Of a DNA stretch of 64,000 nt, positions 48,101-60,600 are shown in pieces. Under the pieces are notes generated by a model, which was given only the letters and a program-made list of their open reading frames with translations, was not told where the DNA came from and ran no database searches. This DNA is from Mesaphorura yosii. Its lineage: Eukaryota; Arthropoda; Collembola; Poduromorpha; Tullbergiidae. The stretch's first letter is position 1. Each line of letters starts with the position of its first letter. The DNA is taken from positions 62,001 through 126,000 of the forward strand of contig WIXG01000055.1 in NCBI GenBank assembly GCA_009869945.1, written 5' to 3'. The translations under genes were made by a program, and so were the position numbers.

Positions 48101-51100
48101 AATTGAACCCGTGAAATGCACACTCGCGATCGTCAGACGTAGAAATAGAAATAGAAATAAAGGAAAATGAGTTCCTGTTTTGCTCACCTCATCCATGGCC
48201 AAAGGAGCAGCTTAAACTTACGAATGGATGGCACGGCTTGCGTTGAGAGGCTATCGCTCATCACGCATCGCACTACTGCTAATCGGCCCGCAATGGACAT
48301 CCAACCAAGTAAAAGAATTCGTCCTCCTTCGTACAAAATTCTTTTCTTTTGTCCTACTTTCTTAGCCATTCGCTTCTCTGCCTTACAACTCACTAAAAAT
48401 ACACCGCATAAATACGTAAAGACAATTGAAAGACGGTCGAAGAAAGACACGAGAATTCCTCGGCCGACTACGACAATTCGATGCTTCGGCAGGTAATTGC
48501 TCTCGTTCTCTCTCACATTGACCCAAATGGCCAATTTGTAACGAGCTTCTCGCGAGGTGGCGAATTTTTATGGCCAAGAAAATGAAGATGCTGAAAAAAA
48601 GAAGAGCAGCAGCCAATTCGACAGCTGCAAAGCATCAACGGCCCACGGCCGGAGTCTGGCAGTTTGGCACGCCAACTTGGCGCACGGCGCACGTGTCGAT
48701 CGCTTGGCTGGCTGGCGAGTCGAGAGGATTTATTCGCGTGGATCTGCTATGCAAAATGCAAATGACTTAGCGTGCATGTGCTGGCGGCTTACCTGTTGTC
48801 TTGTCTCGAGTTAGGTGATCCGAACAATTTATTCGACGTGAAAAAGTGTGTCCATTATAAACCACCTAATTTTGCATTCCATTTGCATCTTCGGACTAAC
48901 GACCGCCACTTTTCACAGCGGCCTCCTCCATTCGCCTGGCAGTTGAGTCAAAGTTATGCCCAAGAAAGTTTATTGCAGGCATCCACAACTTTAGAGAACA
49001 AAGACGAAGAAGGAAAATGAAGCAGAAACTTTGCAAAAGGAATTTGCATTGTAGTAGCGATCCACGGCAGACGTCCGACCTCTGAACGAATGAAATGGCT
49101 GACTGCTGACTCACAAACCCCGAATTCAGATCGGGCATGACTCAAACAAGTTTAAGGACTTGCGAATCGGAGGGTTAACAGCCAGCACAACACAATTTGA
49201 GCAAAAGATTATCTTTGACGCGGTGACCGAGTTTCTGAGAGTCAAGCATGTAATTTCCAACTAAATTCGTGGCATTCTTCATTGACGTTGGTTGTGTGCC
49301 TGCAGGACGAGGTGAGCTTCTTCGCAGGATTCTGGAATCGATTATTGGCTCATTACTCACTCTTCTCCTTGGCTGGCAGATTGCGCATTGATTTCCAGTT
49401 TCTTTCACTCAATGAAGCACAAATTACCCACTCGCACGATAGGAAAAGGAAGAAGTGATTAAAATCAACACTCAAAGCACAGCCAAGATGAGTTATCAGG
49501 TTGGGTTAGCCAGCGGAGATGCCCGTCGATTTTATCAGCGCGCAATTTCTTTAAGAGCTCTCCAGCTGAAGTACTTCAAATGCCGGATGGCGACTGGTGA
49601 CTCAGCCCGAGGCCGACGATTTCTTCGATACTATGCGAATGTCACACATCCACGAGCACATTTCCAGTCGACAACTAACTGAGCACAGCTTCAGCGTAAT
49701 TGCAGACTGCGGATAATCACCTTGGAAGTTGTGACTCACGCGAGTGCAATCACGAGTAAATATTCAAAACACTAATTCGATGAAAACGGAGTCACCAAGT
49801 AGGAAGAACTGAAAGTATTGCAAATTCACGCAATTGCACGAAGAAAGTTTCAAAGCTTTCGAATTTTGATTGTTTCTGTAGTTTGTCGTGTCCGTAGTTT
49901 TCTTCTTCTTTTGTCTTTTACGTGCGTGCACTGAAATTGAGTCCTGGAGCGCTGTTGGGCAGGCCTTTTCACTCCTCTTCAATGAGCGTATTTATTTCAG
50001 AGTTGGCCTGCGTGGTTCTTTTCTTCTGGTGCGAGTCCGCAATGATGTTCTTTGTCTTATTTCCTCCTTGTCGTCTAATCTCCATTATTTGTATGTTTTG
50101 CATGCAGAGGCAAGAGTCCGAGAGAGCAGCAGAAAGGACAGCAGCGCACGGCTCGGGCGCTCTCTGCCTAATTTCCAGACTGGAAAGATGGGGGAGAAAG
50201 TAGAGCTCCAGAAGCACTGAGCACAGGAAAGAACGAAGCAGGCGAGTCGGTCGGTCGGTCGACGGCACAGAAGACAGAATCCGCTCTGCCTCGGCTCTCG
50301 TGTGGGCCGCTCTCCACTCGCTCCTCGCAGTAGTCTCGAAATTTCAGTGGAAAGTGGAACTGAGGGCTTTGCCAATTGTCTGCTCTGCCACGTACACACG
50401 TTTCATGTTTGGGAGACGCAGCATCAGCATCCAGCATTCAGCAGTCGTGGCGGCGGCAAGTGGAAGCTGAAATCAAGAAGCTTGTCTGAGCGGCTCCTCG
50501 TTCACTGCACTGCCTCAATTGGCCAGTGTTTGGGTTTACTATCATTCGCATTCGCTCGTACTACGCGACTACGCGGCGAGTGAGTTCGTAGTAGCACACT
50601 TCACTTCTGTCACTTTAGATTTGCTCCGTGCTTATGCCTGGTCTCCTCTGGCTTTGGGAGCGAGCGAACGAGGAGGACGAAGGATGAGTTCCAGGAAAGG
50701 CGGAGTCGCTATGGAAACACAAACGGGGATCTCAACTGAGTAAAGTAAACTGCAGCAGCACGGCACTGTACTAATTTCTCCGCTTGCTTTCTCTTCGTCG
50801 CTCCTCGAGTCGAGATGCTGTTCGTTCATTCGGTGGATGCTGAACTCAGCCGAGTCGAGATGAATTGGCCGTGCACTTTCCACCATACTCATACGAGTAC
50901 GACGTTTGCTTAGTGAGAAGGAAGCGAGCGAGAACGAGCACTTGGCCCACTTGGGCAGGCATTGCGGAATGCGAATGAATAATACAAAATGCGAGGAGCC
51001 AGCCGAGAAGAGAAAGAAAAGAGAGCAACAACTTACAACTGCAACAGAGACTGAAGAATGGAGCAGGAAATGGACAAAGAGCAATACGAAAAAAGAAGTG

Positions 51101-53103
51101 CTACAAAATACAAAATGTGCTGTCTGTCTGTCTCTTCGCCCTTCGCCGAGCCCTCCCGATGCTCAGCCACGGCACAATCGCCCATCGCCCTACACCATTT
51201 TATTTTTTATTAGCTGTGTGAAGGAATGTGAATGCCTCTACCATCGTGGAACGCGAGTCTACGCTGTCTTATCGTCACGCTGCTCCTTGTAAAATTGGGT
51301 TGTAATTGCTGTGCATGTGCCAAAAAGGTGATGGGAGTCAGTCCCAACGCAGTTGTAACTCCTTAACAGCACACGGACGCGTATTCGCAGATCGCTCTGT
51401 GAATTGACAGATTCAGTGCGCCGTGCTGCGCTGGGAGCATGACTGACGAGTCAATTTAGCATCTCACACGGCATGGAGGCAGGCAGGAGAGGGAACAGGA
51501 AACAATGCCCGTACTTTGACACGAAAAGGAAGCTCTCGAAATTCGAAGCCAGGCAAACTCGAAGCCAGTGTGTTTGTGCTTGCTTTCACCATTCATTTTG
51601 CACAATCGGCCCATTCGCATGAGCAGCTGTTGCTCGCTGTTGCTGTTTTGTTAGAGGTTATTAATTATTATAGTTTCCGATTCTTCGCAGAAAGCGTTCA
51701 TCAGTCATCTGAAACCATTCATTCTATCATTCTCCTCTTTGCTCCACGCTCCACTTCCCGCGCGCGGAAGGAATTCAAGAGCCGTTGAGGGTAATGCAAA
51801 TTGACGGTAGGAAATGAACGGCGAAAAGTGCCAATACGCGAATTTGCCAATGCCAAATTGGCGGTAATGAGCTCAGGCATGCGATTCCAATCTGCACGTG
51901 TGCACGGGCGCACGGGCTGTGGCTCTCGGAGCTCTCCGCATTTTGGTGGGTGGCAGTTTCGTGTTTCGGCTGTGATGAGAAATGACACACATGCACGAGG
52001 CAAACCACAACCATTTGCCATTTGCGAGTGTTTGTAAACGGATACAAAACGCGACCCACTTATGGACATGAAAATCATTCTCTTTGAAACCCGAGTCTGA
52101 GAACGCCACGCCAAAGTGGCAGCTCTTCGCAAGTGCTCTCACCCTGCTTTACTTTGCCTTCGCATCAGTTTACTTTTACGCATGCCATAAAATTACGAGA
52201 AGGGCGGAATTCGCCCACGCTGAGCCTTGGCGGCCCCAACTCGAGTTCGCGTTCGTATTCACACCGGCTGTGGGTGAATGCGAAATAAGCGAACAGTATT
52301 TGTATTTGTTGGGTCTGAGCATCTCGATCAGATGTCTGGAGAAAGTTCAAGAAACGGACGGACGAGGAAGGCAGGAAGAGCGCTGAACTGCGAGGAGGTG
52401 AAAAGATCCGTCATCGATTTTCACGTTCATCGATCCAGCATCTTCTCAGCCGCCACAGCACTCCAGCGCCAGAGATTCAGCTCTTCTTTGCTGCTGCTCC
52501 TCGCAAACAACCAAGCATGTGAGCAGCAGCAGACATACGACAGTCTCGGCGGTGCGGCGTAGCAAAGCCGTGCAGTGCGAGCGAGAAAAAGAAAGTGAGC
52601 ACGAGGTTGACCGACTCGCTGGAGCTGTCTAATCTCTCTCCGTAGTAAATATACGATGCGGATCAAGCCGGCAGTTCCACTTTTCCTACAGAGAGTAGTC
52701 TGATGCTGGGACTCCGACTCTTCCGCCACCTGCACTCCGAAAACACCACGTTTTGAGATGTTCGAATACTCGGCTGGAGGAAGGAAGAACGTCGGACGGC
52801 TCCGTCTTGAAGTTCTTCAGTTGTCAACTTTGCGTTTCTCGTCTCGCGCACTTTATAATTTGCGTGTACATCCCATCCCGCTAATTGGGTTCCAACGCAA
52901 TAACTAGTTCTAAATACTAAAGCCTGTAATTTGATTGCACATTTTTCTCTGTCCATGTGCGCACGCAACTACAACGAAAGAGGAGGCATCCTCCGCCCTT
53001 CAAAAGCGGTGGTTTCCCACTCAGCAGTCTGTCATTCAAAGCCGTTGCCGTCTGTTTTCCTGTCACGATGAAGAACTCGAATCTTTCGAAGTGAGCACTG
53101 ATC
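45170..53103. other. 8-kb gene-free block between sif and SLC1
   Basis: No frame here shows a recognisable domain or a consistent exon chain on either strand. It separates two divergent genes and must hold the SLC1 promoter and, from the 5' UTR acceptor at 45165, the sif upstream exon(s) and promoter. A TCGG microsatellite lies at 50247-50262. Confidence 0.5.
50247..50262 (+). repeat. TCGG microsatellite
   Basis: Four perfect TCGG units followed by a fifth partial one. Confidence 0.7.
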
Positions 53104-55283
53104 ATGGCGAAGACAAAGCAGCAGAGACTCGCCGGCTCCTGGGACAAAGTGACGAGATTTGTCAGGAACAACACGCTGCTCGCCAGCACTCTTTTCGGGG
53201 CATCAGTCGGAATCGGGGCAGGTAAAGAGCTAAGCTAAGAGCGGGAAGGTCGACCGAAGAACCGGGCTGGCTAATTCTGAGACTCGCGGCAGGTTTAGGG
53301 CTGCGTAACGCGCAGCTCTCCGACGGAGCCTTCCTGAAGTTGGTGGCCTACCCCGGAGAACTTTTCACGCGTGCTCTGCAGCTGATGATTCTGCCTCTCG
53401 TCGTAACCAATCTGATCGTTGGCTCCTCAAGCCTGAATGCGAGGACGAACGCCAAAATTGTTGGACGGGCTCTTTTCTGGTTCCTCTGCACGACGGTATT
53501 CAACGCGTGCCTTGGAGTTGGGCTTTCTGTGCTGATGCGTCCCGGCTTTTCCTATACACGCCTGGGAAACGACACCAGTACGACGGATACGATGCAGTTG
53601 GTGCCAAGGTTGAACTTGCTGGACAGTTTCTTGGACCTTGGAAGGTAAAGCACAAACGAATTACACAAGGAATCAGCTAATTAACTCCTTTAGCACGTGC
53701 CAAGTTGGCAAAGGAGAAGGGAACTGACGTGAATCGTGTTTGGAGTCAATTAATTTTGAATTTTAAAATTCACAGGAACATTGTCCCGAGTAATTTGTTC
53801 TCAGCGCTGATTCTTCAGCAGGTGAGACTCTTTGAATACGTGCTAGCCCGTGTAGTAATGCGACTAATGCCAACTCAATCCGGTTTCTAAATTGCACACG
53901 ACAGACTCGCACTGCAGCAGGGCAACAAACCAATTCCAACTACACTCCAACCCAAGCACAGCAGCAGACCGGGCACGGGTAAGTTTTCTACAGCGATCAG
54001 CGATTCTTGATTACTGTGATTACGTGATTAGTCATCCAATTAATTGAGCGATTATGTATGCGTGTCGAAGAGAGGACGCACCAAACACGATTGGCGTCAT
54101 TCTCTTCGCACTGGTCTTTGGTCTGATTCTGGGCACGCTCCGCGAAGGCGATGAGCGAGCGAGGAAGCTGATTGACGTGTTTGACGCGATTAATCAAGTC
54201 ATTCTGGTCATGATTCGTGCACTCATGTGGTAAGTAGAAGCAGCCTGATCGCGTGACGGCCGTCCAATTGCTAATTGCCAATTTTGCGTGTGTTGTGTTG
54301 AAGGTGCACTCCCGTCGGCGTTGGAAGCCTCGTGGCGAGTAAGATTCTGAGCACTGAGGACCTTGGCTCCGTGACTACTCAGCTGGGAATGTTCGCCCTC
54401 ACTATCGTCGTGGGCGTCCTCCTCTACCAGTTTGTCATTCTGCAAGTGGCGTACGTGGTCATTCTTCGGAAGAATCCTGTCCCCTTCTACAGGGGTCTCC
54501 TTCAGGCGGGCTTCGCGGCCTTTGTGACGAGTTCAACGTATGCACTCGATTTAAAGAATCCCTCCGAAGCAAGGGCGTTGGTCGTTTCATTATATTGCTA
54601 TTTATGACTCGTAGGATCGTCACGCTTCCCCTGATGATCGAATGCATGGACAAGCTTCATGTCAACACGCGACTCTCGCGCTTTCTGCTCCCGATCGCGG
54701 TCGCACTCAGTAAGGACGCGTCGGCGTTCTTCTTGGGCGCCGGGCCGGTCTTTGTGGCACAACTCAGCGGATTCGAGCTGGGATACGCCCAGCTGGCGAC
54801 AATCATGTAAGCAAAGACCCTCACCTCGTGCCTGTGTATGCTCGCTGATTGACAGAGTCCATCTGATCAGAGTTGCCGCCTCCGCCGCAAGCATCGCCTC
54901 GCCAGGAATCCCGAGTGGCGGAGTTTCCTTATTATTCGTGATTCTCAGCACGATCGGAGTTCCGACCAAGGAAGTCGGGCTTTTGTTCGCTGTAGACTGG
55001 CTCCTGTAAGCCACTTAACTTCTTAAAATTCTGATGCATAATCTGAAATCAAAGACGTAATGAATTTATTTGCCATAGGGACCGGATACGCACGCCCAAT
55101 AACGTGTACGGGAACTGCTACGCCGTGGCCTTCATCGAGCACTGGTCGGCTGACGAGCTCAGGCAACCGGAAATGACCTCAACGGCCGAGACCCGAAGTA
55201 ACGACTTGCGAGGCGAGCGACGACACATGACGGAGTCTGTTGCTGCTTTGGAAAGCACGAGCACTTTGCAGGAATTCGTCTGA
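53104..55283 (+). CDS. Divergent SLC1-family (EAAT-like) transporter
   Basis: Nine exons, 53104-53221, 53293-53644, 53776-53821, 53905-53978, 54071-54229, 54304-54537, 54615-54806, 54871-55005 and 55079-55283, give 504 residues. The SLC1 fold is clear: AYPGELFTRALQLMILPLVV (TM2), NTIGVILFALVFGLILG, MIRALMWCTPVGVGSLVASK (TM5), VTSSTIVTLPLMIEC (HP1), SIASPGIPSGGVSLLFVILS (HP2) and FAVDWLLDRIRTPNNVYGN (TM8). Known members move glutamate, aspartate or neutral amino acids with sodium across the plasma membrane. Here the TM7 NMDGTA motif is replaced by LSKDASA and the TM8 Asp (NVxGD) by Asn, both substrate or sodium ligands in the family. Substrate and coupling may therefore differ. An upstream ATG at 53067 is followed by a stop after eight codons. 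A poly(A) signal lies at 55290-55295. Confidence 0.92.
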
Positions 55284-55289
55284 CATGTG

Positions 55290-55295
55290 AATAAA
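55290..55295 (+). terminator. Poly(A) signal of the SLC1 gene
   Basis: AATAAA seven bases after the TGA stop, implying a very short 3' UTR. Confidence 0.55.
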
Positions 55296-57646
55296 TGCAT
55301 CATTCGTGCTTAAGTGCCTTGTATCAGCTGTTCCTGGAGCTTTGGAGTGCAGAAGGGAGGCTAGAAAAGATTGCCCTCCCAAACGAAAGAGGGAAGCCAG
55401 ATCAACTCGCAAGGACAAATCCAAAAACCCAAAAAACCAGCCGGTTTCATACGCTCAATGCCCATTGCATTACTGACTTGCTCTGAATCCGATTCTTACG
55501 TCAAAGTCAAAGACAAATTTCGAAATGTATGAATTTCATGACACCTGGCTCGTAGTTAGATTTCGGCATGTGAAGCGCCTCGGTTTAATTGTTGAGATTC
55601 CATTGATTCAGTAATTCATTCATTGTTTTCAAAATTTCGCCAGAAGTCAACCGCTGACTGCTGAGGGTCTCAGGTGAAATAACTCCACCGTGGCCTTGTC
55701 GATTATGATTTATGATAAAAAACGAGTCAAGTGAGTATAAAATAGGAAGATTCAAAAAGGCACGCACGGGCAATGTTGTGACGCAACAATGAAGAGGTGC
55801 AATTGATTACTTCGCCTGCCTGCCTTTAACCACAAAAGTGATTTTGAAAGCACTTTATTGAAAAAAAAACCGGGTGATGTTCGGAGATTGGCAGAGCTCG
55901 GAAAAGGGTGAACCCTCTCCTGGCCCGCTGCGACTCGTCTCGCCACTTTTTCAATCAATTTCTTTTTTATTCCAGTGCACTCGCTTTTTATGGAGTCATT
56001 CGAAGGGAGTTTTTTACCCTCAGTAGTTTAGTGGTTTCTCAAATTACAGGTTTCATTCGTGGTGACAATTACTGGCTGGGAACAATGAGGCTCAATGCAA
56101 CAATCGTCACACTCAATTTGCGTGAAGTGAAAGAGACATTTTTTAATAATTGGATTCGCTCCATAAACTTTTTCGATATGAGCCTTCATTTCTGCGCAGA
56201 ATATTAACAAAGGCATTTCCACCTTTCCATACTTTCCAATGAAAACTGAAGAGGAGAGAGAAAATCTCAGTTAATCTTGCCTGCGAGTCGGAGTCGTCTT
56301 TGATGTCTGTTTCTTTTATGGTGTTATTAACATCAGCGTGTTTCGTGTTTATTGCACCTCGGCTCGGCAAGAACTTTTCGCGACGTGTCCGCTTTGTCTC
56401 GGCGTCCTCTCGTCAGTCATCGCGCGTGTCGCAGTCACAGCGATATGCGATATTACTCGACTTCGACTTGTAATAACTTGCAGTTCAATAATACAAAATC
56501 CACGAAAATTTCTGCTTCTTGGAGATATCCTTTTCCGCACCGCGCCGAGTTGAACAATACAGCCGATGCTGAAGGACAGAAGCCTCCTCAGCAAACACGA
56601 CAGAGACTCGAATGACAAAAGCCAATGGCGATAGAATTTCCGATGCGAATCTCAGAGTCAAAATCCCAGCATTCTGTCTTCTGTGAAGAGAGACGAATGT
56701 CGAGAAGTCAGCGCGTACGCGTATGAGCAACGAGCTACCCAAATCACCCAAAACTCTACGGCAAAATATTTTTATATGCAGCCAAAAATCCGATCCCTTT
56801 TATATTTTTCATTCTCCCGTTTCGCCATCGCCATCGTCCGTCCGTCCTTCTCCCAATAAATAACAACGAGACTATGCTCGATGCTGTGGCCTGGTCCTCG
56901 TCTCGTCCGCGATATGAAATATGCTCGCCATGAAGCTCGTTCCGTCGGAGCACTGCAACTGCTGGACACGGGACGGACGAATTTCTTGGGAACCCATCCT
57001 CATCATTCCAAGAGTCGTCGGTCTTTTTCTCTTTTTACAATGCGCACTATAAAGTGGAGCACTGAGCACCGCTTTGGCTTTCCAGTTTTGTGTAAAATGC
57101 GATGCCGATGCCCACCTCGTCCCCGCTCCATCCACGCACCACCGCAGTAGAAAACCCTCATGCACGCGCGACGCGCATATTCAAAAAGCACTGGAACTGG
57201 CACTGGAAATGCGGCTGCTGGACAACACAGCACGGCAAGCAGAGGAAGAAAGGGAATATTTTGAAGCACCATAAAATAAAAACTTCAACGTGGATTTATA
57301 TTGCATTACTCCAAAGTTCACGAGACAAGCAGATTCGAGCAGAACGAGGCGAAAGAACCGAACTGCTACTTGACAGCAGCAGGGAGCGAGATTTTACTCC
57401 GCTGTTCACTTGTTCTTGTTCTCGTCTTGATAATAAAAATCAAATTCTGGAAATTGTAAGTGGGAGTAAAAGAGTTCAGTCTTCGTTCTGCACTCGGCAG
57501 TGATTCGACTCAAGGCACTGGGATTCCAAAGTGTGACAGTTTCAAATAACAATCTTCTTTAAAGTCCACGTTTCCGATTTCCTAAACTTGCGATAATCAG
57601 TCATTCGAACATTCGAAGTGATAAGTTCGTGAATTCAAGTTTTCAG
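55296..57646. other. Intergenic, no gene seen
   Basis: Between SLC1 and lin-28. Scattered frames of 60-130 codons on both strands have no domain. A good acceptor (GTTTTCAG) ends at 57646, so the exon with the lin-28 ATG probably starts at 57647 and a noncoding lin-28 exon lies in this block. Confidence 0.5.
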
Positions 57647-57684
57647 GCAGGATTCTACAGATTAGCCCTGTCAGGAGCTTCAGG

Positions 57685-60600
57685 ATGACGGAGACGGGGT
57701 CATTGTCGGACGACACGGGCACCTGCTCCCCAACGTCCTCCGGCGAGTCCTCGACCCACTGCACAAATGGTAAGCCACGATTTCAATTTCCAATAATTTG
57801 GGCACACACGCACACAGCATTTCTAAGTTAGTGCGATCCGACTCCAGATTAGATTTTGGGCCGGTTAATTACAGGAATTGGAATTTTAAATTACTGAAAT
57901 TTAAGGTTTTACCTTGGCCGAGTGTGCTCAGTTTTCAGTGAGAGAGTTTTCTGTTCGTATGCGCTGACTCACGTTGGATTCATTAATAACCTCAGCAGGA
58001 GTTTCCGTAGCCTAATTATTACCCGCATTTCGCTTTTCTTCAGACTCCAGCGGCTGTTGCATTCGAGTGTTTTGAACAAGACTCGAGCCACTTTCTGTCA
58101 TGTAGCGTGCCCTTAAATTATGATGTTTTTCGGGTGGGTGGATGACTTGGGAATAAATATTGTTATTAAACGCCTACTTCAAGACCCTTTGCAATTAACA
58201 CCTTTCGAATCCACTCCGCTCCTTCCCATTTCGCGTCCGTACTTCAATTAGCGGAAACCATACCGAGATTTCCCCCAATTACCGATCCATTATTCCAAGG
58301 TTTTTCTGCCGAGGCTCTGCATTTCCGTTTTTTAAGTTCAGGCAGGGATCATTTTTGTCACGCAGTTTTTTTAATAGTTTGATCCCCCTTCAGCCTATTT
58401 GTCATTCATCGATTCATTCAACAATACAAAAAAATGCAACATTTCACCAACATTTTTATGCCCATTTTGATTTAGGATAAAAAATGTTTGTAGCGAGGCA
58501 GTTCACGTGAGAGGTGCCCGATGGCTGCAGGAAGCTTCACGGGAGGCTCCTGTCGCAGGCAGAAAATGAAGGGTCGCTTTTTAATACAACTCAATGCGCA
58601 GTGCGCCGCTCTTAAAAATTCGTCGTCGGGTTTTTTTACTGCACGGTAAAAAGTGGTTTGCCCTTTACAATGAGAAAGAATGGATTTTTTATGAATTATT
58701 CTCCACATAAAAATGGGCTTGACACGCGTGTCACAGCCACTTATAAACAAATCTCTCTTCAAAGAACCTGGAATTCATTTCAGCAAATAATGATTAAAAA
58801 TACATTCATCGTTCCGGCCCATCTTTCCGATTCGCATTTATAAACCCAGGCCATTGTAAGTATCGGTGAGCGTAACTTTTCAATAACTGTGGAGTAGATT
58901 TCGATAACCAAAAAGCGACCGGCGCAATAAATCAGGCGCGTCATTTTCTGCTGGGGAAATAAATTGAAATACTGAATTCGAATATCGAATGTCCAAGCTT
59001 GAACTTTAAGTCGGCGACAAATTCACAAATTTAATTTAAAGTTACAAAATTTACCTTTACCAATTACCAAAGTTTGATCCGACCCGTCATAATTGAGAGT
59101 GATCAGAAGGTTCATTTAATTCCAATTTATCATTCATTTTTTGCTGTTGCGTGAAAGGGTAATTTTTTATGACACACACGCTTTGTTATGTTTTGGTTAC
59201 CCTTTCAGCTGACTTGTTAACCCCATCACACGAACACGAACGCCGCTTTTTAACAAGACAGGATCCGATTACACATTACAAAACACAAACACAAACACGG
59301 GCACAAAAGTGGGAGCGTATTTTATGAATGAGTGGAGCAGGATAATGATAATGAGGGTAAATAAGCACTCAACTCTTTTTTAACCCTCTCACCACTCCCG
59401 TTTTTTTAGTCCACTCCTTTCGCCTTTCGCGATGAGTGACAGCTTCAATCCGAAGTCGTGTGTGGTGCGACTTGACAGTGAAACCTGTAATTTCAATTCT
59501 ACATTCTGCTTACGTAATTCCTGTCATTGACATTTATATCATGAGATAATGTGCGAAAGGGTGGGGCATTTAATGGTCACGTAGTACTGGCCACGTAATG
59601 AAACCTTTGATTATGAATGTGATGAAGAAATTCAAATTCCTTCGCAATTATTAACTTTTCTTTAACTTTAGGCTTTTTAAAACACGAGAAAGCATAAGGC
59701 ATAAAGCGGATATTTCATATCAGGAGCCATCGCCATCACCGAGATTGTAGAGATTGGAAAATGGAGAGAGCGTCGGAGATGGCGACGGGGCGCGTGAGTG
59801 GAGGGAGGATTCATAAAGTTTGAAAAGTATAAAGGCTGATGTGAGGGAGAAAAGTATAAAAATCGATTCGATTGAAGATGCGAGTCGGGATGAGTTGGAG
59901 AGAAAGTCGGAGCCAAAACGCACGCACGCTTTGGCCGCTGGCTGGGTTCGCCGGGGATTAGGCACACTTTTTATTTTCCACTTTTTGTTATATTTTATAT
60001 TCTGCATTGTGAACCTGCCATCATAAACTTTCTTCGCCTCGCCACGCGCCCCACGCCGCCACGGCCCGACTTTCAAAGTCCCCGATTTTCATTTTCAACT
60101 CCGCCTTCACTTTAATAATTCGTCCAATCCATTCAAACCACCGCTGCCTCGGCCGTTCGGAGCTGCACACGAACGTGCTCAGTCGGATCAAACGGCAGAA
60201 GTTTTACAATTTCTCCGAGACGCTAAAAAAATTGTTGGGCGCAGGGAATGAATCATGGAGCAGACAAATGGAGGAGAGGGAGAGAGAAATTGGATGGATG
60301 GATGGATATTGTGTTGCTCTCTTCCAATATTATTAAGCACAGAATTCTTTCATACGCAGGCAGAAGATTCGATCGATTTCAACTTTCTTCAACAAAAAAT
60401 AAATAAAAGTCCAAAAATTGAGAGAGAAGGTCGTCTCGGCTCTTTCCTTGAAACTCCCAATAAGACGTGATAGCAACCAACGAGCCATTTTTTGATTTCT
60501 TATAGAAGAGAGAAGCCTCTCCCGTCAAGTCTGCCTCTCGAGCAGAGGCATTACGGAGACTCTTCAAGTGGATTTTTCTATACTTTATTGCCATTTTCCT

